Part shown: piece after piece, positions 52,018 through 62,759 of the stretch | Numbering within the stretch: the stretch's first letter is position 1 | How the letters are laid out: the number at the start of each line of letters is the position of its first letter | NCBI RefSeq assembly: GCF_014212175.1 | Contig: NZ_JACJVR010000011.1 | Span: 19,020 to 83,019 of the forward strand | Length of the DNA: 64,000 nucleotides | From: Cohnella xylanilytica | GTDB lineage: Bacteria; Bacillota; Bacilli; Paenibacillales; Paenibacillaceae | Direction of reading: 5' to 3' | Translations under genes and position numbers: made by a program | Notes under the pieces: generated by a model | Told to the model about the DNA's origin: nothing | The model's input: only the letters and a program-made list of their open reading frames with translations | The model's database searches: none

Positions 52018-53607
52018 ATGAAGACGAACTGGAAAGTAAACAAAAGATCGCTGGGCATGGCGGCCATGGCATCGACGCTCGTTCTTGCAACCGCTTGCTC
52101 GGGGGGCGGGAACAAAGAGAACGCCGCATCGCCTTCCGCGAGCGAGGGAGGAGCTTCGGGCGGCGCCGCTTCCTTCTCGTATATGATGGCCGGCAAGTAT
52201 ATCAACTGGCTCAACGATCTGAAGTGGTTCCCGGTTCTGCAGAAGGAGACGAATACGCAGGTCGAGCTGGTCAACGGCGGGGAAGACGACGATGCCTACA
52301 AGAAGAACCTCGAGCTCAAGATCGGCTCCGGCCAGTTCCCGGATTCGGGCATCGTATCCATCGCCCAAGCCGAAGTGTACGGCGAGCAAGGGCTGTTCCT
52401 GGATCTGAAGCCGTATATCGACCAATTCGCTCCGAATATCAAAGCGTTCCTCGACAACAATCCGGAGTACGCCAAGATGGTGTCGACGAAGGACGGGAAG
52501 ATCTTCGGGCTCGAGCAGGAATATCCGACCATCTCGAACGTGACGTTTTACCGCGCCGACCTGTTCGAGAAAGCCGGCATAACGAAGACGCCGCGCACGA
52601 TCGAAGAGTTCACGGACGCGCTTCGGAAGCTGAAGGAGACGTTCAAGAGCGATTCTTCCTTCTACCCGTTCACCGGCCGGGAAGGGTATCTGAAGTATAC
52701 GGAAGCCTTCGGCGCGAACGACAAGATCGTCGACGGGAAGATCCACGGCATCTACGAGAACGGACAAGGTACGGACATTCATTCCGAAGGGTTCAAGAAG
52801 CTGATCGAATGGTACATCCAACTGTACAACGAGAAGCTGATCGATCCGGAGTGGGTAGCGGGAACGGCCACGGAGGAATCGTGGCAGACGAAGATGCTGA
52901 CCGGCAAGGGCGCCGTCGGCAACGACTTCTTCACCCGTCCGTCCTGGTTCATGAACAACGGCGGTCCGCAGAACGATCCGAACTATTCGATCAAGGTGAT
53001 GGATCCGTTCCTCGACGCGTCCGGCAACCAGACGATGCTGCCTCCGGCTACCGAGAAGTACAAGTCCGACCGCGTGTTCGTCATTACCGCCAAGGCGAAG
53101 GACAAGGCGGAAGCGATCGTCAAGTTCATGGATTACGTCTTCTCCGAGAAAGGCCGCACGCTGATGGATTACGGCGTGGAGGGCGAATCGTACAAGACGG
53201 TTAACGGGGCCAAGGAGTACCTGGTCAAGTTCGAGGAGCAGGGAAATAAGCCGATCGGCACGCCGGTCTGGAACTTCCTGCAGGACCGCCTGACCTTCCC
53301 GGCCCCGGTCAACAACGAGGCTTACTACCAATGGATGGACGATCTGACCAAGTCGTTCGCGACCACGTTCTTCGACAAGTACACGTCCAAGGACTTCTCC
53401 TCGCTGAAGTATTCGACCGAGCAGCTGAAGGAGAGAACGACCTTGCTGGCCAAGATCAAGCCCGAAGTGAACGCGGTGCTCGTCAAGTTCATCACCGGCC
53501 AGCTGAAGATGACCGAGTGGGACCGCTTCCTGAACGATATGGATAAGCTCGGCTACTCCAAGGTCGTCGAGATCGACCAGGCCGCTTATGACGCGATGAA
53601 GCAATAA
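52018..53607 (+). CDS. extracellular solute-binding lipoprotein of an ABC importer
   Basis: The 529-residue protein is a large family 1-type binding protein (LplA/YtcQ-like). Its lipoprotein signal ends in LATACSGGG (lipobox Cys near residue 24) and a Gly/Ser/Ala linker follows. The start is set at ATG 52018 because the signal peptide begins there; the frame stays open to ATG 51910 and 51895, where GAAGGAGGA lies between the two, so a longer form cannot be excluded. It delivers a sugar or oligosaccharide to the two permeases downstream. No ATPase gene is nearby; these systems usually share MsmX. Confidence 0.9.
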   Translation: MKTNWKVNKRSLGMAAMASTLVLATACSGGGNKENAASPSASEGGASGGAASFSYMMAGKYINWLNDLKWFPVLQKETNTQVELVNGGEDDDAYKKNLELKIGSGQFPDSGIVSIAQAEVYGEQGLFLDLKPYIDQFAPNIKAFLDNNPEYAKMVSTKDGKIFGLEQEYPTISNVTFYRADLFEKAGITKTPRTIEEFTDALRKLKETFKSDSSFYPFTGREGYLKYTEAFGANDKIVDGKIHGIYENGQGTDIHSEGFKKLIEWYIQLYNEKLIDPEWVAGTATEESWQTKMLTGKGAVGNDFFTRPSWFMNNGGPQNDPNYSIKVMDPFLDASGNQTMLPPATEKYKSDRVFVITAKAKDKAEAIVKFMDYVFSEKGRTLMDYGVEGESYKTVNGAKEYLVKFEEQGNKPIGTPVWNFLQDRLTFPAPVNNEAYYQWMDDLTKSFATTFFDKYTSKDFSSLKYSTEQLKERTTLLAKIKPEVNAVLVKFITGQLKMTEWDRFLNDMDKLGYSKVVEIDQAAYDAMKQ

Positions 53608-53617
53608 CGACGGTGCG

Positions 53618-53648
53618 TTCGCCCCGACCTGGCGAGGGAAGGGGCGAA
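53618..53648 (+). other. intercistronic stem-loop after the binding-protein gene
   Basis: TTCGCCCC (53618-53625) pairs with GGGGCGAA (53641-53648) without a T run. Such structures often stabilise the highly expressed binding-protein part of the message. Confidence 0.6.
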
Positions 53649-53680
53649 TCTCTTGAACTCAACGAGAAGGTGGGCTGCAG

Positions 53681-54628
53681 ATGAGCTCGATCGCCAAGCG
53701 CAACGCCGCGGGCAAGGGCGCCCTGTTCAAGCGGATGTGGGATGCCAAGATTCTGTATTTGATTTTGCTGCCGGGTCTTATCCATATGATTGTCTTCAAG
53801 CTGCTGCCGTTGTTCGGACTCGTGATCGCGTTCCAGGATTACAGCATCTTCCAGGGCGTTCTCAAAAGCAAATGGGTCGGCTTCGAACACTTCTCCGCAT
53901 TCGTGAACGATTCGTATTTCTGGAAGCTGGTCCGCAACACCGTGCTTCTCGCGATCTTCAATCTGATGTTCGTGTTCCCCATTCCGATCATCTTCGCGCT
54001 ATTCGTTAACGAGGTCAAAAATTCGCCCATCAAACGCTTCGTCCAAACTCTCAGCTTCTTCCCGTACTTCATCTCTTCCGCGGTGATGGTGTCGATTCTG
54101 TATAAGCTGTTGTCGCCCCAAGGCGGCCTGGTCAACGACGTCCTGAACGCTCTCGGCTTCGACAGCGTCTTCTTCATGGCCGAGCCGGGCTGGTTCCGGG
54201 CGCTGTACGTCGGATTGAACGTGTGGCAGCTGTTCGGCTATAACGCGATTATCTACATCGCCGCGATGACGAGCATCGATCCTCATCTGTACGAGGCGGC
54301 GGACCTGGACGGCGCGAGCCGCTGGCAGAAGATTTTCAGGGTGACGCTGCCCTCCATCCAGACGACGATCGTGGTCATGTTCATCCTGGCGATCGGACAG
54401 ATCCTCACGGTGGACCTGGACAAAATCCTGCTTATGTACAACCCGAGCATCTACGATACCGCGGACGTCATCCAGAGCTACGTATACCGCCAAGCGTTCT
54501 CCAGCGAAGGGTTCCCGAATTACAGCTACGGCGCCGCGGTCGGATTGATGCAGTCCGTCATCGCCTTCGTGCTGGTGATCGGCGCGAATAAGATTTCGAG
54601 CAGATACTCCGATTCAAGGTTGTTCTAG
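53681..54628 (+). CDS. ABC importer permease (LplB/YtePQ type)
   Basis: The 315-residue protein has six transmembrane helices and the EAA loop (EAADLDGASRWQKIFRVTLP) that contacts the ATPase. The N-terminal part (MWDAKILYLILLPGLIHMIV) and the length match the LplB group of carbohydrate permeases. ATG 53681 follows AGAAGGTGG. It pairs with the permease 12 bp downstream. Confidence 0.94.
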   Translation: MSSIAKRNAAGKGALFKRMWDAKILYLILLPGLIHMIVFKLLPLFGLVIAFQDYSIFQGVLKSKWVGFEHFSAFVNDSYFWKLVRNTVLLAIFNLMFVFPIPIIFALFVNEVKNSPIKRFVQTLSFFPYFISSAVMVSILYKLLSPQGGLVNDVLNALGFDSVFFMAEPGWFRALYVGLNVWQLFGYNAIIYIAAMTSIDPHLYEAADLDGASRWQKIFRVTLPSIQTTIVVMFILAIGQILTVDLDKILLMYNPSIYDTADVIQSYVYRQAFSSEGFPNYSYGAAVGLMQSVIAFVLVIGANKISSRYSDSRLF

Positions 54629-54639
54629 GAGGCGGCACC

Positions 54640-55515
54640 ATGCATAGACCATCCCGCTTGTTCGACTACGTCAACCATACGTTCCTCATCCTGATCGCCC
54701 TGATCTGCGTCTATCCGTTCGTGCTGATTATGTCCACCTCGCTGAGCGACGGCAAGGAAGTGGTGTCCGGGACGATCTACCTGTGGCCCAAGGGAATCAA
54801 CTTCGAAGCTTACAAATATATTCTGAGCAACTCGCGGCTCGGCGTGGCGAGCGGCCTGGCGAACTCGCTGTTCTATACGGTCGTCGGAGGCGCGATCGCC
54901 GTGATGGTCACGTTCATGACGGCTTACCCGCTGTCCCGGAAGCGTCTCGTCGGCCGCTACGTCATCATGCTCGTCTTCATGTTCACCTGGGTGTTCGAAG
55001 CGGGTATTATTCCGAACTACATCGTGTACAACGCTCTCGACCTGGTCAATTCGAGATGGGTCATGATTTTGCCGATGGCGGTCAATACGTTCCTGCTGAT
55101 CATTACGAAGTCCTTCCTGGACGCGCTGCCGGAGGAGCTTGAGGAAGCGGCCGTCATCGACGGCGCGAACGACTGGCAGATCATGTGGAGGGTGTTCTTC
55201 CCGCTCAGCAAGCCGATCATCGCCACGATCAGCGTCTTCAACGCCGTCTTCATCTGGAACCAGTTCCTCGTTCCGATGATCTACCTGCAGGAGCGCAGCC
55301 TTCAGCCGATTACCGTCGTGCTGTACAACATGATCATCAACTCCAGCAAGGGCGGCACCTCCTTCGAGAACATCACCGTCAACGGCGTGCAGCTGCTGCC
55401 GCAAAACCTGCAGGCCGCGTCGATCTTCCTCGCGGTCGCGCCGATTCTGCTGATCTATCCGTTCACGCAGCGGTTCTTTACCAAAGGAATACTGATCGGG
55501 TCTGTAAAAGGGTGA
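54640..55515 (+). CDS. ABC importer permease (LplC/YtcP type)
   Basis: The 291-residue protein has six transmembrane helices, the EAA loop EAAVIDGANDWQIMWRVFFP, and the late segment LQAASIFLAVAPILLIYPF common to LplC-type carboxyl-terminal permeases. ATG 54640 follows AGGAGG. With the binding protein and LplB-like permease it forms one importer. The acid-sugar kinase gene follows after 45 bp. Confidence 0.94.
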   Translation: MHRPSRLFDYVNHTFLILIALICVYPFVLIMSTSLSDGKEVVSGTIYLWPKGINFEAYKYILSNSRLGVASGLANSLFYTVVGGAIAVMVTFMTAYPLSRKRLVGRYVIMLVFMFTWVFEAGIIPNYIVYNALDLVNSRWVMILPMAVNTFLLIITKSFLDALPEELEEAAVIDGANDWQIMWRVFFPLSKPIIATISVFNAVFIWNQFLVPMIYLQERSLQPITVVLYNMIINSSKGGTSFENITVNGVQLLPQNLQAASIFLAVAPILLIYPFTQRFFTKGILIGSVKG

Positions 55516-55560
55516 TCACCTTCTGACGCGACAAGGAAATCTTCGAGGACTCATGAGGTG

Positions 55561-56859
55561 ATGACTGTGAGAATCGCGATAATCGCGGACGACTTGACCG
55601 GCGCCAACGATTCGGGCGTTCAATTCGCGAGAAGCGGATTGAAGTCCGCCGTTCTCCTGAGCATGGAAGACGGCGGCGATCCGGACGACGACGTCGTCGT
55701 GATCGACACGGACAGCCGCTCCGCCTCGGCGGGGGAGGCTTACCGCAAGGTGCGGGACGCATCGGAATACGTGGCGGCCGGCGGCTTCGACGTCGTGTTC
55801 AAGAAGATCGATTCCACTCTCCGCGGGAACATCGGAGCGGAATTCGACGCCTTGTTCGACGTGTTCGAACCGGACTTCATCGTCTGCACGCCCGCCTACC
55901 CGGAATACAGCCGGCAGGTCAGGGAAGGGCATCTCTACCTGGGCGGCAAGCTGCTGCACGAGACGGAGTTCGCCCTCGATCCGAAAACTCCGATCCATGA
56001 ATCCTCGATCCTCGAACGGATCGAGGGCCAGTCGGAGCGGCGCGCCGGGCTGATCACGATCGGGGATCTCGGCCGGGGAGAGGAGCATCTTCGCGAGAAG
56101 CTGCGCGAGTTCCGCGAGGACGGCCGCCGGTACGTCGTCTTCGACGCCGAGACCGACGAGGACTTGAGACGGATCGTCGGCCTGTTCGCCGGCGGCGGCT
56201 ACCGGATCATCTGGTCCGGCTCCGCGGGGCTGGCCAACTGCCTGACGGGCTCGAAGCAGCGGGACGGCTTCTCCCTCGACAAGTCCGAGCATCCGGTTCT
56301 CGCCGTCGTCGGGAGCGTCAACCAGACGACCCGCAAGCAGCTGCAACTGCTGCTGTCGAGCCCGGGAGTGGCCGGCGCGAAGCTGCTCGCGCACCGCGTC
56401 GTCGCCGATCCCGCCGAGACGGCGGCGGAGACGGCTGCGGTCTTCGCGGAAGCTTCCGCGAGACTGGGCGAGGGCAAGCACGTCGTCCTGTACTCGAGCG
56501 GCGAGCCCGAAGAGATCCGGCTGGCGACCGAAGCCGGCGCCCGCGCCGGCTTAAGCGCGACGGCCGTCAGCGACCGCATCTCCCGCGAGCTCGGGGCCAT
56601 CGCCGCAAGCCTGCTGCGCAGCCATCCGGTGAGCCGGCTCATTCTGACCGGCGGGGATACGGCGAAGCAGTTCTGCCGCTTCTCGGGGTTCAAGAAGTTC
56701 GAGCTGATCGACGAGGTGGAGACGGGCGTGCCGATCGGGATCTTCTCCGGCGAGAGAGACGTGTTCGGCGTGACGAAGGCGGGGGGCTTCGGCTCCGACG
56801 AGGTGCTGCTTCACGCGCTGAGAATACTTCAAGAGGGGGGCAACGTATGCGTCCAATAG
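55561..56859 (+). CDS. DUF1537 four-carbon acid-sugar kinase
   Basis: The 432-residue kinase belongs to the OtnK/DtnK/LtnK group, which phosphorylates tetronates such as D-threonate or D/L-erythronate. N-terminal substrate motif: IADDLTGANDSGVQFA. C-terminal nucleotide region: ILTGGDTAKQFC and KAGGFGSDEVLLHAL. Starts at ATG 55561 and GTG 55567 are both possible behind GAGG. It overlaps the next gene (PdxA2) by 13 bp, the established partner: kinase then PdxA2 give dihydroxyacetone phosphate and CO2. The island's sugar is therefore likely to end in a tetronate-type acid. Confidence 0.92.
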   Translation: MTVRIAIIADDLTGANDSGVQFARSGLKSAVLLSMEDGGDPDDDVVVIDTDSRSASAGEAYRKVRDASEYVAAGGFDVVFKKIDSTLRGNIGAEFDALFDVFEPDFIVCTPAYPEYSRQVREGHLYLGGKLLHETEFALDPKTPIHESSILERIEGQSERRAGLITIGDLGRGEEHLREKLREFREDGRRYVVFDAETDEDLRRIVGLFAGGGYRIIWSGSAGLANCLTGSKQRDGFSLDKSEHPVLAVVGSVNQTTRKQLQLLLSSPGVAGAKLLAHRVVADPAETAAETAAVFAEASARLGEGKHVVLYSSGEPEEIRLATEAGARAGLSATAVSDRISRELGAIAASLLRSHPVSRLILTGGDTAKQFCRFSGFKKFELIDEVETGVPIGIFSGERDVFGVTKAGGFGSDEVLLHALRILQEGGNVCVQ

Positions 56860-57845
56860 TCGGCATTACGATGGGCGACGCGTCGGGCGTAGGACCCGAG
56901 ATCATCGCGAAGGCGCTCCGGTCCGACCGGGTGTACGAGCAGTCGAGGCCGCTCGTGATCGGAGACGCCAAGATGCTGGAGCGGGCGGCGGAGATCGCGG
57001 GAATTCCGCTTCGAGTGAACCGGGTGAATCTCCCGTCCGAAGGGCTGTACGAGAAGGGAACGGCGGACTGCATCGATCTCGACCTGCTGCCGGCGGATCT
57101 GCCTTACGGCGCCGTGTCGGCGGAGGCAGGCAACGCCGCCTTCCACTATGTGAAGCGGGCGGTGGAGCTGGCGACGGACCGCCGGATTCACGCCATCTGC
57201 ACGGCGCCGCTCAACAAGGAAGCCCTGCATCTGGGCGGGCACCGCTACCCGGGCCACACGGAGATTCTGGCGGAGCTGACCGGCACGAAGGACTACTCCA
57301 TGATGCTGTCCGCGCCGAAGCTGAAGGTCATTCACTTGACGACGCACGTCGGCCTCCTGAAGGCGATCGAGACGATCGATCCCGAGCGCACTTACCGCGT
57401 CATCCGCCTGGCTCACGATACGCTTCGCCGGGCCGGAATCGAGCGGCCGCGCATCGCGGTATGCGGCATTAATCCGCATGCCGGCGAGAACGGCCTGTTC
57501 GGGAACGGGGAAGAGGAGGAGAAGCTCGTCCCGGGGATCCGGCGGGCGGCTTCCGAAGGGATCGACGCGACGGGGCCGTACCCGGCCGACACGCTGTTCT
57601 TCCGCACGGTGCGGGGCGACTTCGACATCGTGGTGGCGTGCTACCACGATCAGGGCCACGGCCCGGTCAAGGTGCTCGGGCTGGAAGCCGGCGTCAATAT
57701 CACGGTCGGATTGAACGGGGGGATCATCCGCACGTCCGTCGACCACGGCACGGCGTTCGACATCGCGGGGCGCAACCTGGCGGACGAAGGGTCGATGCTG
57801 GAGGCGCTGCGAATGGCGGCCGAGCTGGCTCCCAAGGATTTTTGA
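56847..57845 (+). CDS. PdxA2-family 4-phospho-tetronate dehydrogenase
   Basis: The 332-residue enzyme is a PdxA paralogue (4-hydroxythreonine-4-phosphate dehydrogenase family) that oxidises and decarboxylates phosphorylated tetronates. Motifs: GITMGDASGVGPEI, APLNKEALHLGGHRYPGHTE (metal-ligand His), and YHDQGHGPVKVLG (His and Asp ligands). Its coupling to the DUF1537 kinase gene marks the catabolic PdxA2 branch, not vitamin B6 synthesis. ATG 56847 follows GAGGGGGG. Confidence 0.93.
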   Translation: MRPIVGITMGDASGVGPEIIAKALRSDRVYEQSRPLVIGDAKMLERAAEIAGIPLRVNRVNLPSEGLYEKGTADCIDLDLLPADLPYGAVSAEAGNAAFHYVKRAVELATDRRIHAICTAPLNKEALHLGGHRYPGHTEILAELTGTKDYSMMLSAPKLKVIHLTTHVGLLKAIETIDPERTYRVIRLAHDTLRRAGIERPRIAVCGINPHAGENGLFGNGEEEEKLVPGIRRAASEGIDATGPYPADTLFFRTVRGDFDIVVACYHDQGHGPVKVLGLEAGVNITVGLNGGIIRTSVDHGTAFDIAGRNLADEGSMLEALRMAAELAPKDF

Positions 57846-57922
57846 GCGGCAGATGAGCGTTGCGGCTCCTCCCCGGCGAATCGCCTGTCGAATTGCCGCG
57901 GGAGACGCCGTATAGGCTTTTC

Positions 57923-57951
57923 TTCTCATTAAATTCTTCCTCTGCTATAAT
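57923..57951 (+). promoter_or_regulatory. promoter of the PrpR-like regulator gene
   Basis: TTCTCA (57923-57928), 17 bp, TATAAT (57946-57951). Transcription would begin near 57958, so ATG 57964 would be almost leaderless and ATG 57982 is the better start. Confidence 0.6.
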
Positions 57952-57981
57952 GACTGTATAAAAATGCAACGGTGGATAAAG

Positions 57982-59754
57982 ATGGCAATCAAAACTTTGG
58001 TAGTAGCTCCCTATCCGGGGTTGGTGGAATTGACGGCGAGCCTGAAGGCCGAATTGAAGGACTTCGATATTCGGGTATTGCAAGGAGATCTGTCCGAAGC
58101 GCTCCCGCTGTTAAACCAGATTCATCTGGAAGGCTATGACGTGATCATAAGCCGGGGAGGGACGGCCAAGCTTCTTCGCGACCACACTTATCTTCCCGTT
58201 ATCGATATTCAAGTGTCCGGATTCGATATGATGCGAATTCTGATGGTCGTCAAAGGCTATCAGTCCAAGATCAAGATGATCGGGTTCCCCAACGTCATCG
58301 AGGGCTTCATCTCCGTGTCGGGGTTGATGGAGGTCGACATTCCGTACGCGACCGTCCAGCACGAAGGCGAAGTGGACGAAGCGCTGCGCGTCGCCAAGGC
58401 CGAAGGCGTCAAGGTGATCGTCGGAGACAACATCACGGTGAAGAAGGCGGCCGATTACGGCATCCAGGGCGTGCTCATCTCTTCGGGGAAGGAATCCGTC
58501 CTGGAGGCGTTCGCGCAGGCGAAGACGATCTACAACATCTCCGAGAGCTACAAGAGGAAGACGCAGGCCTTCGAGACGCTGCTGGATACGATGGATGTCG
58601 GGTATGCCGTCGTCGACCATACCGGCACGGTTCAATTCTCGAACGCGGCCTTCGACGGCTGGCTGGAGCGCGACGACGAGAAGAACGGCCTGTTCGGGAA
58701 GTATCCGGTCATCCGGAGATTCGTCGAGGACCTGGAGCGGGGAATCGCGCTCGAGCTGCGGATGACGGCGGACGCGCACCGTCCGTTCGTCGTCTCGGGA
58801 GGGGTGCTCGCCCGTTCGGACCGGGGGAACACGTATTATTTGAAGGCCCAGGCCTCGGACCGGGCGGAGAGCGGCATCCGGATCGGGTACGCCAGCCGGC
58901 AGGACGGCTCCTTCCCTCCGATGATCCGGGAGGACGCGGGCTTCGACGAGGCCGCTTCCGCGGCTCGCGACTATCCGTTGGCCGTGTACGGGGAAGAAGG
59001 AGTCGGCAAGAGGCTGTTCGCGCTGCACCGCTGGAACTCCGATCCGCTCGGCGGCGGGGACATGGTCGAGGTGGACGTTCTGAAGTCCGAGGAGGCTTCC
59101 TTCCGCGCGCTGACGGCTCTGCTGGAGACCGGGCCGGAGGAGCAGTTCGTCTATATCCGGGGCGCGGAGAATCTGTCCCTGGCGGACCAGAAGGAGCTCG
59201 CTCCGGCCGTCCGGCGGTCGCGCTGCCGCATCCTGTTCTCGTTCGAGCGGAGCCCGGACGACTTGAAGGCGGACAACCGGCTGGAGCCGCGGCTGCACGC
59301 CGCCTTCAAGCGAAGCTTGGGGCTGCCGCCGCTGCGGGAGAGGCCGGACGATCTGGAGGAGTACGTCCGGACGTTCCTCATCATGTTCAACGAACGGTAC
59401 GGGAAGCAGATCGTCGGCCTTCGGCCGGACGTCATGCAGGCGCTGCGGCGGCACCCGTGGAAGGGCAACCTGTTCGAGCTTCGGGACGCCATCGAGCGGT
59501 TCGTCAAGCAGTCGGACGGCGAGTACGTGGAGTCGGACGTGCTTCCGCTGCCGGAATGGGTGAGCGCCTCCGAAGCGGCAGCGCCGGCCGAAGGCGGCGG
59601 GGCGTCCGGGGATCTGGATCTGAACAAGACGCTGGTCGAGATCGAGAAGGACGTCATCCGGCTCGTGCTGGAGCGGGAGAACATGAACCAATCGTCCGCG
59701 GCGAAGCGGCTCGGGATCAATCGTTCGACGTTGTGGAGGAAAATCAAACAATAG
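57982..59754 (+). CDS. PrpR-like regulator with degenerate AAA+ domain
   Basis: The 590-residue protein has an N-terminal PrpR_N effector domain (about 1-195, IISRGGTAKLLRDHTYLPVI), a PAS domain (about 200-300, DTMDVGYAVVDHTGTVQFSN), an AAA+ domain and a C-terminal Fis helix-turn-helix (NQSSAAKRLGINRSTLWRKI). The AAA+ part has lost the sigma-54 contact loop GAFTGA and the Walker B DE; the P-loop remains as GEEGVGKR. It should therefore not activate sigma-54 promoters in the classical way. It lies downstream of the kinase/PdxA2 genes with its own promoter and likely controls the importer-kinase operon. Confidence 0.88.
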   Translation: MAIKTLVVAPYPGLVELTASLKAELKDFDIRVLQGDLSEALPLLNQIHLEGYDVIISRGGTAKLLRDHTYLPVIDIQVSGFDMMRILMVVKGYQSKIKMIGFPNVIEGFISVSGLMEVDIPYATVQHEGEVDEALRVAKAEGVKVIVGDNITVKKAADYGIQGVLISSGKESVLEAFAQAKTIYNISESYKRKTQAFETLLDTMDVGYAVVDHTGTVQFSNAAFDGWLERDDEKNGLFGKYPVIRRFVEDLERGIALELRMTADAHRPFVVSGGVLARSDRGNTYYLKAQASDRAESGIRIGYASRQDGSFPPMIREDAGFDEAASAARDYPLAVYGEEGVGKRLFALHRWNSDPLGGGDMVEVDVLKSEEASFRALTALLETGPEEQFVYIRGAENLSLADQKELAPAVRRSRCRILFSFERSPDDLKADNRLEPRLHAAFKRSLGLPPLRERPDDLEEYVRTFLIMFNERYGKQIVGLRPDVMQALRRHPWKGNLFELRDAIERFVKQSDGEYVESDVLPLPEWVSASEAAAPAEGGGASGDLDLNKTLVEIEKDVIRLVLERENMNQSSAAKRLGINRSTLWRKIKQ

Positions 59755-59848
59755 AAGAGGGGGGCGGCTGTCGGCGCCCCTCTTCTCGAATGCCGGCCGG
59801 GGCTCCCCGGCCGGCAGGCCCCGCGGCGTTTGCCCGGGGCTTTTTTTA
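59755..59848 (+). terminator. stacked terminators after the PrpR-like gene
   Basis: Three hairpins follow one another: AAGAGGGG/CCCCTCTT, GCCGGCCGGGG/CCCCGGCCGGC and GCCCCG/CGGGGC, the last followed by seven T residues. Confidence 0.8.
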
Positions 59849-59868
59849 TCGTCGATGCGCTTCATATG

Positions 59869-60213
59869 TCAGTAGCCCGGGTGATGGTAATCCGGATCGC
59901 GGAGTTCCGCGAGGATGTTCATCCTCTCGATGTGCCGCTTCGTGTCCGGGGTGCCGATCTTGTACAGGTACCGGTAGACGTCGATCAGGGAGTCGTTGTA
60001 TTGCTCCGACGATTCGTCGTGGTCGGCGGACTTGTAAGGAATAACGGCCCTTAGATGGGTGCGCTCGTCTCTTTGCCGCTCGATCTCGAGAAGGGTCTGC
60101 ATCTGTGCGAGCTCGTCCTCGTCCGCCAGCACCGTGAATTGGTCGGCCAGCCGGGACGGCTGTTCGGCGATCGTATAAGCGGAGAGGGACACGTAATACA
60201 GCTTCTGGGGCAT
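59869..60213 (-). CDS. conserved hypothetical protein
   Basis: The 114-residue soluble protein is rich in charged residues. It has recognisable helical stretches (DEDELAQMQTLLEIERQRDE, KRHIERMNILAELRD) and ends DPDYHHPGY. No family was recognised. The start ATG 60213 lies behind AAGGAGG, so expression is likely. It is on the minus strand between the catabolic island and ligA. Confidence 0.65.
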   Translation of the reverse strand: MPQKLYYVSLSAYTIAEQPSRLADQFTVLADEDELAQMQTLLEIERQRDERTHLRAVIPYKSADHDESSEQYNDSLIDVYRYLYKIGTPDTKRHIERMNILAELRDPDYHHPGY

Positions 60214-60503
60214 GGGGAGTAGCCTCCTTCCATTCGGATATCGGGTCGGCGGCGCGGCAGCCGGCCGCGTCTTCGTACGCCTTTTTACCACCCTTCGCCG
60301 AAGGTTGAAACCCTCGTCCCCCATCGAACCCGCGCGCTTCCCCGTCGTCCCATCCATCTACAACGGGAGACGGGGCGGAGGAACTGCCGATCGTCGGGCG
60401 ATGGGAGCCTCATACGAGGAATTGAAGGTTCTGCATTACCGGTACGCCGGCGGCAAGCTTGTTCCTTCGGAAGAATCCTGATGCGAAGGCGCTTCCGGAC
60501 CAT
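60214..60503 (+). other. gap upstream of ligA with no supported gene
   Basis: The stretch contains an open frame ending at 60481 whose last 26 codons (from ATG 60401) read plausibly as protein, but no ribosome binding site is close. The ligA promoter follows at 60504. Confidence 0.5.
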
Positions 60504-62601
<2,098 letters not shown>

Positions 62602-62613
62602 GTCGTTGAGACG

Positions 62614-62656
62614 CAAGCAAGCAGCTCCCGGTTCGCCGCGGAGCTGCTTGTTTGTC
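62614..62656 (+). terminator. terminator after ligA
   Basis: CAAGCAGCTCC pairs with GGAGCTGCTTG around an 11-nt loop, followed by TTTGTCTC. Confidence 0.75.
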
Positions 62657-62759
62657 TCGTAACGGATGATCGGTTCGTCTAACCGCAATAATAATCGCAG
62701 CGGGGCAGGCCGCGGGTGGATTGCTTTGTGGAGCCGCGAGCGGATTGCAGGGCTGCCGG

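Noticed and set aside
60212..60481. Open frame upstream of ligA, including a 26-codon tail from ATG 60401
   Set aside because: No ribosome binding site at usable distance and it lies across the start region of the minus-strand hypothetical gene.
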